A stretch of 7,190 bases of DNA from JBGPBY01 sp041481485 (GCA_041481485.1 JBGPBY010000383.1:1-7190); one strand, 5' to 3'. Counted from the first letter of the stretch, positions 1 to 5,520 are shown. Program-made: numbers and translations. Notes: generated by a model from the letters alone, not told the origin.

Positions 1-2
1 AT

Positions 3-17
3 AGACCGCGCCTACAG
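3..17. repeat. Fragment of the dispersed palindromic repeat
   Basis: These 15 bases (AGACCGCGCCTACAG) are identical to 2529-2543, and in inverted orientation to part of 2454-2468, within the large composite repeat of this window. The window edge cuts the copy, so its full extent is unknown. It lies just upstream of the TtcA-like gene, in an intergenic position like the other copies. Confidence 0.6.
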
Positions 18-46
18 GGGCCCGTCCCGGAATTTCCTTTTTAAGC

Positions 47-52
47 TATAGT
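47..52 (+). promoter_or_regulatory. Possible -10 box for the TtcA-like gene
   Basis: TATAGT matches the TATAAT consensus at five of six positions. It lies only nine bases before the ATG at 62, so transcription would start at or very near the start codon. No good -35 box is visible 16-18 bases upstream, and no Shine-Dalgarno sequence precedes the ATG. The gene may therefore be read from a nearly leaderless transcript, but this is a weak prediction. Confidence 0.3.
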
Positions 53-61
53 CCTGAAGTC

Positions 62-820
62 ATGAATGTGGAGCAAAAGGTACTCGATCTTGTCGGCCGC
101 GCCATGGGCCGGTTTTCCATGCTTCAGCGCGGAGATCGCATCGCGGTGGGCGTGTCCGGCGGCAAAGACAGCCTCACGCTGCTGCACGCGCTGGTGGCGT
201 ATCGAAAGCGCGCGCCGTTTCCGTATGAGCTTGTTGCCGTCACCGTGGATCAGGGAAAATTCAAGCTGCCGATTCATCAACTGGATGACGCGATTCGCAA
301 CCTCGGAGTGGAATGGGTCCTGCGCGAGGACCCAACGACGCTGGATCTGATCGCGAGGGAAATCCCCCATGGCTGCGACGTGTGCAGCCGGCATCGCCGC
401 CGGCATCTCTATAAGATTGCGTCGGAACTCGAATGCTCGGTGCTTGCATTGGGGCATACGGCGGATGACTGCGCGGAATCACTCCTGCGCAACATTCTGT
501 TTAATGGGCGAATCGCGTCGTTGCCGCCGGTCGCGCAGTCACGCAAGGGAAACCTGCGGTTGATTCGTCCCCTGGCGTTTGTCACCGAAGATTTGTCGAC
601 GGAGTACGCCCGCCTCAATGGGTTCCTGCCGATTGCCTGTGTCTGCGGGGAAAAGGAAAGTGTCCGGAGAGAGATTCGTGAGTTTCTGGAAGCGATGAAA
701 ACCCGCCATCCTGGAATTTCCGAATCGATCATCGCAGCGCTGGGAAACGTCAATCCCTATACGCTTTTCTCCGCTCCGGAGCTTGTCGCGTCCGCCGCGG
801 AAGACGAAATGGACTTCTAA
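62..820 (+). CDS. ttcA: TtcA-like tRNA 2-thiocytidine(32) synthetase (PP-loop ATPase)
   Basis: A 252-residue cytoplasmic PP-loop ATPase of the TtcA family. Family members adenylate C32 of certain tRNAs and replace its oxygen with sulfur, using an iron-sulfur cluster. Visible motifs are the PP-loop SGGKDS (residues 32-37), a first cysteine pair CDVC (105-108) in a TtcA-like context ending HLY, the GHTADD motif (131-136) followed by NILFNGRIASLPP, and a second cysteine motif ACVCG (192-196). The C-terminal block with NVNPYTLF also matches TtcA. The protein is shorter than E. coli TtcA (about 310 residues). The second motif reads C-x-C rather than the usual C-x-x-C, so cluster ligation may differ. 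The ATG at 62 has no clear ribosome binding site but starts the fold at the expected place. The stop overlaps the convergent transporter stop by four bases. A related tRNA thiolase with another target base remains possible. Confidence 0.85.
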   Translation: MNVEQKVLDLVGRAMGRFSMLQRGDRIAVGVSGGKDSLTLLHALVAYRKRAPFPYELVAVTVDQGKFKLPIHQLDDAIRNLGVEWVLREDPTTLDLIAREIPHGCDVCSRHRRRHLYKIASELECSVLALGHTADDCAESLLRNILFNGRIASLPPVAQSRKGNLRLIRPLAFVTEDLSTEYARLNGFLPIACVCGEKESVRREIREFLEAMKTRHPGISESIIAALGNVNPYTLFSAPELVASAAEDEMDF

Positions 821-2271
821 TCGAGTTCCTTCCAGATTCGAATGTGGTGCGTTTCCTTTAACAACAACGTTCCTACGACAAACGTGATCGACGCGACGGC
901 AATCGGATAATAAAGTCCGGCATAGATGTTTTCGGTTTGCGCCACGATCCAAAGTCCGATCAACGGGAGTAATCCGCCAAATACTCCATTTCCGATGTGG
1001 TATGGCAGAGAAAGCGCAGTGTAGCGAATTCTTGCCGGAAACGCTTCAACCAGATACGCCGCGATCGGGCCATACACCATCGTGACAAAAAGAACCTGAA
1101 TGAACATCAGTCCGATCAGCTTCCAGGCGACGGCATTGGCGAGGAAATCGCCAAATCCGGAGTAGGGAAGGACTTCCTTTGCGGGCTTCAGCGCACCATC
1201 CACGTTTGTAAGCGGCGTCAGCGCGATGGCTCCCGTCACGGGATTCTTTTGCGATTGTACCGTGACGATGTTCGATCCGGCTGTCGACTGCATGGCATGA
1301 TAAATGGGCAGGTAGGAAATCGCAGCGAGCAGGCATCCGGCCATCATGATCTTCTTTCGTCCGATGCGATCGGAAAGTGCACCGAACAATACGAAAAACG
1401 GCATGCCCAGCAGCAGCGATACGGCGACGATGTAGTAGGCCGTGGTGATGTTCACCTTCAGAATCGTCTGAAGATAGAAGAGCGCATAGAACTGGCCCGT
1501 GTACCACACGACCCCCTGGCCGGCAGTCGCCCCGAATAACGAAATCAATACATGCTTGAGATTTTTCCACTGTGTGAACGCTTCCTTCAGCGGTTGCGCC
1601 GATGTCATGCCTGCCGTCTTGATATGACGGAAAATGGGAGATTCCTTCATCCGCAGCCGGATATACAACGAGACGGTGACCAGCAGGATCGAGACAAGGA
1701 AAGGAATGCGCCAGCCCCAGTTATTGAAATCTTCCTTGCTCATCGCATTCTGGACAAACAGGATCACAATGAGCGATACGAACAATCCCAGCGTGGCAGT
1801 GATCTGAATGAAACTGGTATAAAACCCGCGCGTCTCATCGGGCACATGTTCGGCCACGTAAACGGCGGCACCTCCGTATTCGCCGCCCAGTGCGAGTCCC
1901 TGCATGACTCGGATGACCAACAGCAGGACCGGAGCGGCAACTCCAATCGTTGCGTATGTCGGCAACATTCCGATGATTGCGGTGGCGCCTCCCATGATCA
2001 GCAGTGTGATGAGGAAGGCATATTTTCGCCCCACAAGATCGCCGATCCTGCCGAAGAAGAGCGCGCCGAACGGACGAACGACAAATCCGACGGCAAACGT
2101 GGAGAGGTAAGCAATAATTGCAAAGGTATCATTGCCTTTGGGGTAGAACAGTGGGGAAATGACCGTGGCAAGAGATCCGAAAATATAGAAATCGTACCAT
2201 TCGATCATCGTGCCGACAGACGACGCTGCGATCACTTGCCAGATTTTATGTTCGCCGCGCCGCGCTATCAT
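817..2271 (-). CDS. MFS transporter, metabolite:H+ symporter (MHS) type
   Basis: A 484-residue inner-membrane protein with about twelve hydrophobic helices (roughly 12-38, 53-75, 86-104, 112-130, 153-174, 188-206, 240-268, 278-299, 306-325, 385-405, 420-444, 450-470). MFS signatures are GRIGDLVGRK (residues 74-83) after helix 2 and its repeat GALSDRIGRKK (297-307) after helix 8. LALGGEYGGA (126-135) followed by EHVPDETRG is the mark of the metabolite:H+ symporter group, which includes ProP, KgtP and ShiA. Substrates of that group are organic acids, osmolytes or related small solutes; the substrate here cannot be told from sequence. A loop of about 55 residues (328-383) between helices 9 and 10 is longer than in classical members. 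The ATG at 2271 is preceded by a purine-rich AGGGGGGAA (2282-2290), about ten bases upstream. Its promoter must lie in 2291-2330 or inside the adjacent repeat. It converges on ttcA with a four-base overlap. Confidence 0.9.
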   Translation of the reverse strand: MIARRGEHKIWQVIAASSVGTMIEWYDFYIFGSLATVISPLFYPKGNDTFAIIAYLSTFAVGFVVRPFGALFFGRIGDLVGRKYAFLITLLIMGGATAIIGMLPTYATIGVAAPVLLLVIRVMQGLALGGEYGGAAVYVAEHVPDETRGFYTSFIQITATLGLFVSLIVILFVQNAMSKEDFNNWGWRIPFLVSILLVTVSLYIRLRMKESPIFRHIKTAGMTSAQPLKEAFTQWKNLKHVLISLFGATAGQGVVWYTGQFYALFYLQTILKVNITTAYYIVAVSLLLGMPFFVLFGALSDRIGRKKIMMAGCLLAAISYLPIYHAMQSTAGSNIVTVQSQKNPVTGAIALTPLTNVDGALKPAKEVLPYSGFGDFLANAVAWKLIGLMFIQVLFVTMVYGPIAAYLVEAFPARIRYTALSLPYHIGNGVFGGLLPLIGLWIVAQTENIYAGLYYPIAVASITFVVGTLLLKETHHIRIWKELD

Positions 2272-2324
2272 TTTTAAGGTGTTCCCCCCTCGACCTAAGT
2301 TCGCGGAGAGCTTACCAGAAAATC

Positions 2325-2677
2325 CTGATCTGCCGCGCCTCTGGCGCTGAATTTTGGGTCGGGATCTGTTTCCACCGGCTCACGCCGGTGGCTAAGAGGA
2401 GTGCCGCCGCTACGCGGCTCAGAAGTGAACCGGCGACGTCGAAGCAACGCCGGCTGTAGGCGCGGTCTGTGACCGCGCACAATCTTGACTCCGCCGGGGT
2501 TGTAGATTGATGGACTGTGCGCGTTCACAGACCGCGCCTACAGCTGTGCGGCCGGTAACGCGGCTCGGTAAGCGGGGCTGAGCCGCGTAGCGGCGGCAGA
2601 TTCCCTTAGCCACCGGCGTGAGCCGGTGGAACCGCAAGCCCCACCCCTATAAAGCGCCGGAGACGCGGCAGATCCAG
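2325..2677. repeat. Composite nested palindrome (REP/MITE-like intergenic element)
   Basis: This gene-free stretch of about 350 bp is one large nested inverted repeat centred near 2500. Paired arms from outside in: 2327-2347 with 2654-2674 (imperfect, beginning GATCTGCCGCG); 2371-2396 with 2605-2630 (26 bp, perfect); 2402-2422 with 2578-2598 (21 bp, perfect); 2454-2480 with 2517-2543 (27 bp, one mismatch); and CAATCT 2480-2485 with AGATTG 2504-2509. Each arm is also a small hairpin: CCACCGGC-TCAC-GCCGGTGG, GCCGC-TAC-GCGGC, and GCGCGGTC-TGT-GACCGCGC. The left arm recurs at 7081-7178. No transposase reading frame is present. The modules resemble REP-type elements mobilised in trans by RAYT transposases, which is an inference. 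The right end lies just upstream of the membrane protein gene at 2735. Confidence 0.85.
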
Positions 2678-2698
2678 AGAATTCCGCTCGGCTCGCTC

Positions 2699-2730
2699 TT
2701 GACAACCCGCTCTCCGCAATGTCCCTATAT
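2699..2730 (+). promoter_or_regulatory. Possible promoter of the small membrane protein gene
   Basis: A perfect -35 hexamer TTGACA (2699-2704) is followed by CTATAT (2725-2730) as a candidate -10. The 20-base spacer is longer than the usual 17, so the promoter would be weak or need an activator. The start codon at 2735 lies only five bases after the -10, implying a leaderless transcript; no Shine-Dalgarno sequence precedes that ATG. Confidence 0.3.
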
Positions 2731-2734
2731 CGTC

Positions 2735-3223
2735 ATGTGGAATCTCTTTGTCGGATTGCTTCTTCCGCTGTTGCTCGTGTTCGGCCTCTATCATCTGATG
2801 ACCTGGTTCAACGTCCTCGGCATCAACGATCTGGTTTTCTGGAAACGCGTTGCGCGGACTTCCGCCCTTGCCCACATTCTCCTGGCTACAGGTTTTTTCG
2901 TTTTTACCTATTTCGATTTTTTATCGAACCGGGAACTCGCGGGCTTCGATCTTCCCTATGGAACGTTTCTCTTCGATCGCTCGGAGTTCTGGCAGCTGAT
3001 GAAGATTTTCGATACCGTGCCCATGGTCATTCTGGCGGCGTTGTTCTGGTCGCTGGACAAAATCGGGCTGTCCGTCCCGGGTCTGCTATTGCTGACCTTC
3101 GTCATCACTTATGCCGCAGGCACGCTGGAATGGTATTTCCTTGGGGGCGGTGTCGGCGCGCTATTGCAACGCTTCTGGACTGGTCTTAAGACTGATGATG
3201 ACGAAGATCAGGACTGGCTGTAA
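2735..3223 (+). CDS. Small four-helix membrane protein, unknown function
   Basis: A 162-residue hydrophobic protein that I do not recognise. Probable membrane segments are residues 3-25, 40-62, about 93-108 and 113-133. Between helices 2 and 3 is a polar segment with FDLPYGTFLFDRSEFW, and the protein ends in an acidic, probably cytoplasmic tail KTDDDEDQDWL. There is no N-terminal signal peptide separate from helix 1 and no recognisable catalytic motif. The frame is open back to a GTG at 2618, but that extension would be encoded by the palindromic repeat and is proline- and arginine-rich, so the ATG at 2735 is preferred. No ribosome binding site is seen. The stop codon (3221-3223) directly abuts the stop of the convergent sulfur carrier gene. 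Coding is supported by the long hydrophobic pattern, ordinary composition and tight packing. Confidence 0.7.
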   Translation: MWNLFVGLLLPLLLVFGLYHLMTWFNVLGINDLVFWKRVARTSALAHILLATGFFVFTYFDFLSNRELAGFDLPYGTFLFDRSEFWQLMKIFDTVPMVILAALFWSLDKIGLSVPGLLLLTFVITYAAGTLEWYFLGGGVGALLQRFWTGLKTDDDEDQDWL

Positions 3224-3502
3224 TCAACAGCCTCCGGAGATTGCAGGGACGATGGCAACCTCCACGCCGTCTCGCGTGAGAGTCTGCAGATTCTCCATGA
3301 AGCGCACGTCTTCTCCATCGACATAAATATTGATGAAGCGGCGCAGGCTTCCCGTATCGTCGCAGACGCTGGAGCGAATTCCGGGGAATCGCGCATCGAG
3401 CTTGTCGATGACTTCCTGAACGTTTCCGGCATCGACTTCGACAATTTCCGCTCCTCCCGTGTGCTTGCGCAGCGGCGCAGGAATGACGACCTTAAGCGAC
3501 AT
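3224..3502 (-). CDS. ThiS/MoaD-family sulfur carrier protein
   Basis: A 92-residue ubiquitin-like beta-grasp protein. It begins MSLKVVIPAPLRKHTGG and ends VAIVPAISGGC, the ThiS/MoaD/CysO pattern in which a C-terminal Gly-Gly is adenylated by an E1-like enzyme and converted to a thiocarboxylate that donates sulfur. The Gly-Gly is residues 90-91 and is followed by one extra Cys92 before TGA. Carriers such as QbsE, CysO and HcyS need a metalloprotease to trim residues beyond Gly-Gly, so trimming may be needed here too. It is the second gene of a unit with the PLP enzyme, overlapping it by 11 nt, with its own strong AAAGGAG site inside the upstream gene. This pairing suggests that the PLP enzyme is the sulfur acceptor partner, rather than molybdopterin or thiamine synthesis. 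No moa or thi genes, activating enzyme or protease is in the window. Confidence 0.88.
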   Translation of the reverse strand: MSLKVVIPAPLRKHTGGAEIVEVDAGNVQEVIDKLDARFPGIRSSVCDDTGSLRRFINIYVDGEDVRFMENLQTLTRDGVEVAIVPAISGGC

Positions 3503-4730
3503 GGGCGACTCCTTTCACGAGTTCCTCGAAGGCGTCGATCTTCGCATCGATAACCTTGGGGGCCGTCAGGTTCACGGCTTCCGGCGTCTTGAGACCGTTT
3601 CCGGTGATGGCAATCACGGTGATTCCTTTTCGATCGATCTTTCCCTGATCGACCAGCTTCCGGGTCACGCCCACGGCGACCCCGCCGGCGGTTTCGGTAA
3701 AGATGCCTTCGGTTTCCGCCAGCAGCTGAATGCCGTCGCGAATTTCCTGGTCGGTTACATCTTCAGCGTCACCTCCGGATTTCATGATGAATCCTGCGGC
3801 GTAGTAGCCATCTGCAGGATTCCCGATAGCGAGGGATTTTGCGATCGTATTGGGTTTCACCGGACGAATATCGATGCTTCTTCGTTTTACGGCAGCCACG
3901 ATGGGATTGCATCCGGCTGCCTGAGCTCCGTAAAAGCGCGTGGAGACCGGACCATCGATCAACCCAATGCGTTCCAGTTCATGGAGGCCTTTGTTGATTT
4001 TCGAAATCAAAGCGCCGCCGGCCATCGGCACGATGATGGAGTCTGGCACCTTCCATCCAAGCTGCTCGACGATTTCAAAGCCGAAGGTTTTGGATCCTTC
4101 GGCGTAGTACGGCCGCAGATTCACATTCACGAAGCCCCAGGGATGACGGTCGGCGATCTGGCTGCAGAGGCGGTTGACATCATCATAGTTGCCACGCACG
4201 GCAATCAGATTCGCACCGTAGATCGAAGTCGCAATGATCTTGTTCTGTTCGAGACTGTCGGGAATCAGAATGAACGACGGCAGGCCGGCAGCGGCGGCAT
4301 TCGCCGCAACGGAGTTGGCGAGATTTCCGGTGGAAGCGCAGCCCACGGCTTCGAGTTTGAATTCGAGAGCTTTATTGACCGCCATGGATGTCACGCGATC
4401 CTTGAAGGACAGAGTCGGAAACGACACGCTGTCGTTTTTCAGGTAAAGATTGTCCAGGCCGAGCTTGCGGCCGAGGCGATCCGCGCGAACCAGAGGCGTT
4501 CCGCCCGTGGCCAATCCAACGACTGGTTCAGATTCGACGGGCAGCAGTTCGCGATATCGCCACAGGGAATGTGGACGGTTTGCAAAGCTGTCACGCGTGA
4601 GCGTCTTCGCGATGGCGTCGTAGTGATAATCCACTTCCAGAGGAGCAAAACAATCTTCACAACCCGCCTGCAGCTTTGCGGGATATTCGCGGCCACATTC
4701 GCGGCACCGGAGTCCTTTCACAAATCCCAT
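3492..4730 (-). CDS. thrC: Threonine-synthase-like PLP enzyme with zinc ribbon
   Basis: A 412-residue cytoplasmic fold-type II PLP enzyme. Residue numbers below count from the GTG at 4733 and are one higher than in the protein called here. An N-terminal zinc ribbon has CREC (10-13) and CEDC (25-28). Then come GGTPLVR (77-83), the PLP lysine in SFKDR (Lys111), the substrate loop ASTGN (133-137), the cofactor phosphate loop PMAGGAL (236-242) and TGNGLKTPE (377-385), a hallmark of threonine synthases. By homology it converts O-phosphohomoserine to threonine. Two facts argue for another or additional reaction: its partner gene encodes a thiocarboxylate-type sulfur carrier, and the leader carries a SAM-II-like riboswitch. 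Both fit sulfur transfer to an activated homoserine (or serine). The ATG at 4730 is chosen because AAGGAG (4737-4742) is six bases upstream of it, but only three from the GTG. The fold assignment is firm; the reaction is uncertain. Confidence 0.9.
   Translation of the reverse strand: MGFVKGLRCRECGREYPAKLQAGCEDCFAPLEVDYHYDAIAKTLTRDSFANRPHSLWRYRELLPVESEPVVGLATGGTPLVRADRLGRKLGLDNLYLKNDSVSFPTLSFKDRVTSMAVNKALEFKLEAVGCASTGNLANSVAANAAAAGLPSFILIPDSLEQNKIIATSIYGANLIAVRGNYDDVNRLCSQIADRHPWGFVNVNLRPYYAEGSKTFGFEIVEQLGWKVPDSIIVPMAGGALISKINKGLHELERIGLIDGPVSTRFYGAQAAGCNPIVAAVKRRSIDIRPVKPNTIAKSLAIGNPADGYYAAGFIMKSGGDAEDVTDQEIRDGIQLLAETEGIFTETAGGVAVGVTRKLVDQGKIDRKGITVIAITGNGLKTPEAVNLTAPKVIDAKIDAFEELVKGVAHVA
3509..3515 (-). 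promoter_or_regulatory. Ribosome binding site of the sulfur carrier gene, inside the upstream gene
   Basis: On the minus strand AAAGGAG lies six bases before the ATG at 3502 and falls within the last codons of the PLP enzyme gene, whose stop is at 3492-3494. Ribosomes finishing the first gene can reinitiate on the second, which suggests translational coupling and matched amounts of the two proteins. Confidence 0.75.
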
Positions 4731-4736
4731 CACGTT

Positions 4737-4742
4737 CTCCTT
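4737..4742 (-). promoter_or_regulatory. Ribosome binding site of the PLP enzyme gene
   Basis: The minus strand reads AAGGAG, six bases before the ATG at 4730 and three before the alternative GTG at 4733. The spacing favours the ATG. The site is separated from the leader terminator hairpin by 17 bases, so the hairpin does not mask it; control by the leader would be at transcription rather than by hiding this site. Confidence 0.75.
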
Positions 4743-4759
4743 CGATTTCCGGGAAAACT

Positions 4760-4793
4760 AAAAAAGCCTCACGCCAAACGGCGCGAGGCTTTT
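4760..4793 (-). terminator. Intrinsic terminator in the leader of the thrC-like operon
   Basis: A 9-bp stem (AAAAGCCTC 4762-4770 with GAGGCTTTT 4785-4793), an A-C mismatch, a further 4 bp (CGCC with GGCG) and an AAAC loop form a strong hairpin. On the minus strand it is followed by six T residues. It sits only about 30 bases upstream of the thrC-like start codon and downstream of the SAM-II-like aptamer. There is no room for a promoter after it, so transcription of the operon must pass through it. This is the expected expression platform of a transcription-terminating riboswitch. It is A/T-flanked on both sides, but no plus-strand gene ends near it. Confidence 0.85.
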
Positions 4794-4819
4794 GAAATTC
4801 TTCCAAAAATCCAACGGTC

Positions 4820-4868
4820 TGTTTAGCAGTTTTTTACGTGGAGCAAGTTGCCTTAAATCGCCACGTAT
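4820..4868 (-). promoter_or_regulatory. SAM-II-type riboswitch aptamer (predicted)
   Basis: Read on the minus strand, the segment has the parts of the SAM-II H-type pseudoknot in the right order. There is a P1 stem TACGTGG (4867-4861) pairing with CCACGTA (4841-4835); the conserved GATTTAA (4859-4853) directly inside P1; CTTGC (4847-4843) just before the P1 3' strand; an A-rich linker; and the conserved GCTAAA (4827-4822). From memory, proteobacterial and marine SAM-II RNAs show the same words, GAUUUG/A, CUUGC and GCUAAA. The second helix, CGAUUU with AAACUG, is possible but has an A-C mismatch and a G-U pair, so this is a divergent member. SAM-II RNAs normally precede homoserine acetyltransferase and other methionine genes. 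A terminator follows at 4793-4760, giving a plausible SAM-off switch. No covariance search was possible here. Confidence 0.75.
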
Positions 4869-4892
4869 CGTAAGAACCAGCCCAAAAGGTAA

Positions 4893-4909
4893 CTCGGGCT
4901 GCGCCCGAG
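4893..4909 (-). other. Perfect hairpin between the membrane protein gene and the riboswitch
   Basis: CTCGGGC (4893-4899), loop TGC, and GCCCGAG (4903-4909) form a perfect 7-bp GC-rich stem. On the minus strand it is followed by TTACCTTTT, only partly T-rich, so it could be a weak terminator for the gene ending at 4933. A -35-like TTGACG (4910-4915) lies immediately upstream of it on the same strand, but the matching -10 position is poor. The promoter of the riboswitch-thrC-like transcript is therefore not identified. Confidence 0.35.
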
Positions 4910-4932
4910 CGTCAAGCGCCAACTTCATCCGG

Positions 4933-5502
4933 TTAGCTCGATGACACCATGCCTTTCCACCCGCGAAGCTGTGGTTTTTCAGGGGTCGAGAAGGTCGGTT
5001 CAGAGGTTCCTGAACTGTCGTGATGCTCCCAGCGGTTGGTCGAATCGACAAAGTACACATCGTCGAAAACCATCGTGCACAGCTTCAGGATGAGAAGCTT
5101 TTTGGGATTTCGGATGCACAGCGCCGGGAAATACCCGTCGTCCTCCAGGGATTTCCATTGCGTGTGGTCGGCAGCGCTGAAATTGACGGTGTTTTCGGAA
5201 AGCACGTCGCGCAAAAACCGCAGCTTGAAGCCTTCATGAGTGGCGTTTGTTGCGACGACCATTTCGTCGTTGCGGTAAATCAGCAGAACGCTGCTGCGCC
5301 GCGGCAGTCCGAGAAGCTGAATCGCGGAAAGTATGATTGCCAGCGCGCCGGCCGCGCCGAGAATCAGAAGTACGGCCCGTATGGCATCGGAACTGCCGGA
5401 ATATTGTGAAATTGAAGTAATCAGTGCGGAAAGAGAAAGAAGAATAGTCAGAATATAGATCAGCCGGTTGCGGCTGACGTCGGTTCGTGACTGTATGACC
5501 AT
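4933..5502 (-). CDS. Membrane-anchored protein of unknown function
   Basis: A 189-residue protein that I do not recognise. Two hydrophobic helices (about residues 13-33 and 41-63) form an N-terminal membrane hairpin. They are followed by a soluble domain of about 110 residues (70-180) rich in alternating hydrophobic residues, probably beta strands (SVLLIYR, EMVVATN, KKLLILKLCTMVFDDVYFVD). The C-terminal 35 residues are polar, rich in Ser, Thr and Pro, and likely disordered. No catalytic motif is evident. The ATG at 5502 has GGAGG four bases upstream and a TATAAT about 19 bases upstream, which supports the start and the coding call. It is divergent from the pterin dehydratase gene and upstream of the thrC-like leader on the same strand. 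Confidence 0.7.
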   Translation of the reverse strand: MVIQSRTDVSRNRLIYILTILLSLSALITSISQYSGSSDAIRAVLLILGAAGALAIILSAIQLLGLPRRSSVLLIYRNDEMVVATNATHEGFKLRFLRDVLSENTVNFSAADHTQWKSLEDDGYFPALCIRNPKKLLILKLCTMVFDDVYFVDSTNRWEHHDSSGTSEPTFSTPEKPQLRGWKGMVSSS

Positions 5503-5520
5503 GAAACCTCCACGGCGAAC

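Noticed and set aside
1552..2277. A 241-codon open frame on the plus strand opposite the transporter
   Set aside because: The product is highly charged and low-complexity, rich in Asp, Arg and Gln, as expected for the complement of membrane-helix codons; the minus-strand MFS motifs are unambiguous.
2295..2637. Short minus-strand open frames in the repeat region
   Set aside because: They are translations of the GC-rich palindromes, without ribosome binding sites or protein-like composition.
2325..2677. A CRISPR array or integron-type repeat
   Set aside because: The repeated units are inverted, nested and of different sequence, with no regularly spaced direct repeats and no cas or integrase gene.
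2618..2734. An upstream GTG start for the four-helix membrane protein
   Set aside because: The extra 39 residues would be encoded partly by the palindromic repeat, and the GTG lacks a ribosome binding site; the ATG at 2735 starts directly before the first helix.
4760..4793. The hairpin as nothing more than the end of the 189-residue membrane protein gene
   Set aside because: It is 140 bases beyond that stop, downstream of the SAM-II-like aptamer, and only about 30 bases before the next start with no promoter in between.
3459..4826. A 455-codon open frame on the plus strand
   Set aside because: It lies antisense to the thrC-like gene and the start of the carrier gene. Its translation shows no family motif, and its openness follows from the codon use of the real gene.
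4820..4932. Other riboswitch classes (S-box, cobalamin, TPP, T-box)
   Set aside because: I looked for their conserved words and did not find them; only the SAM-II word order fitted.
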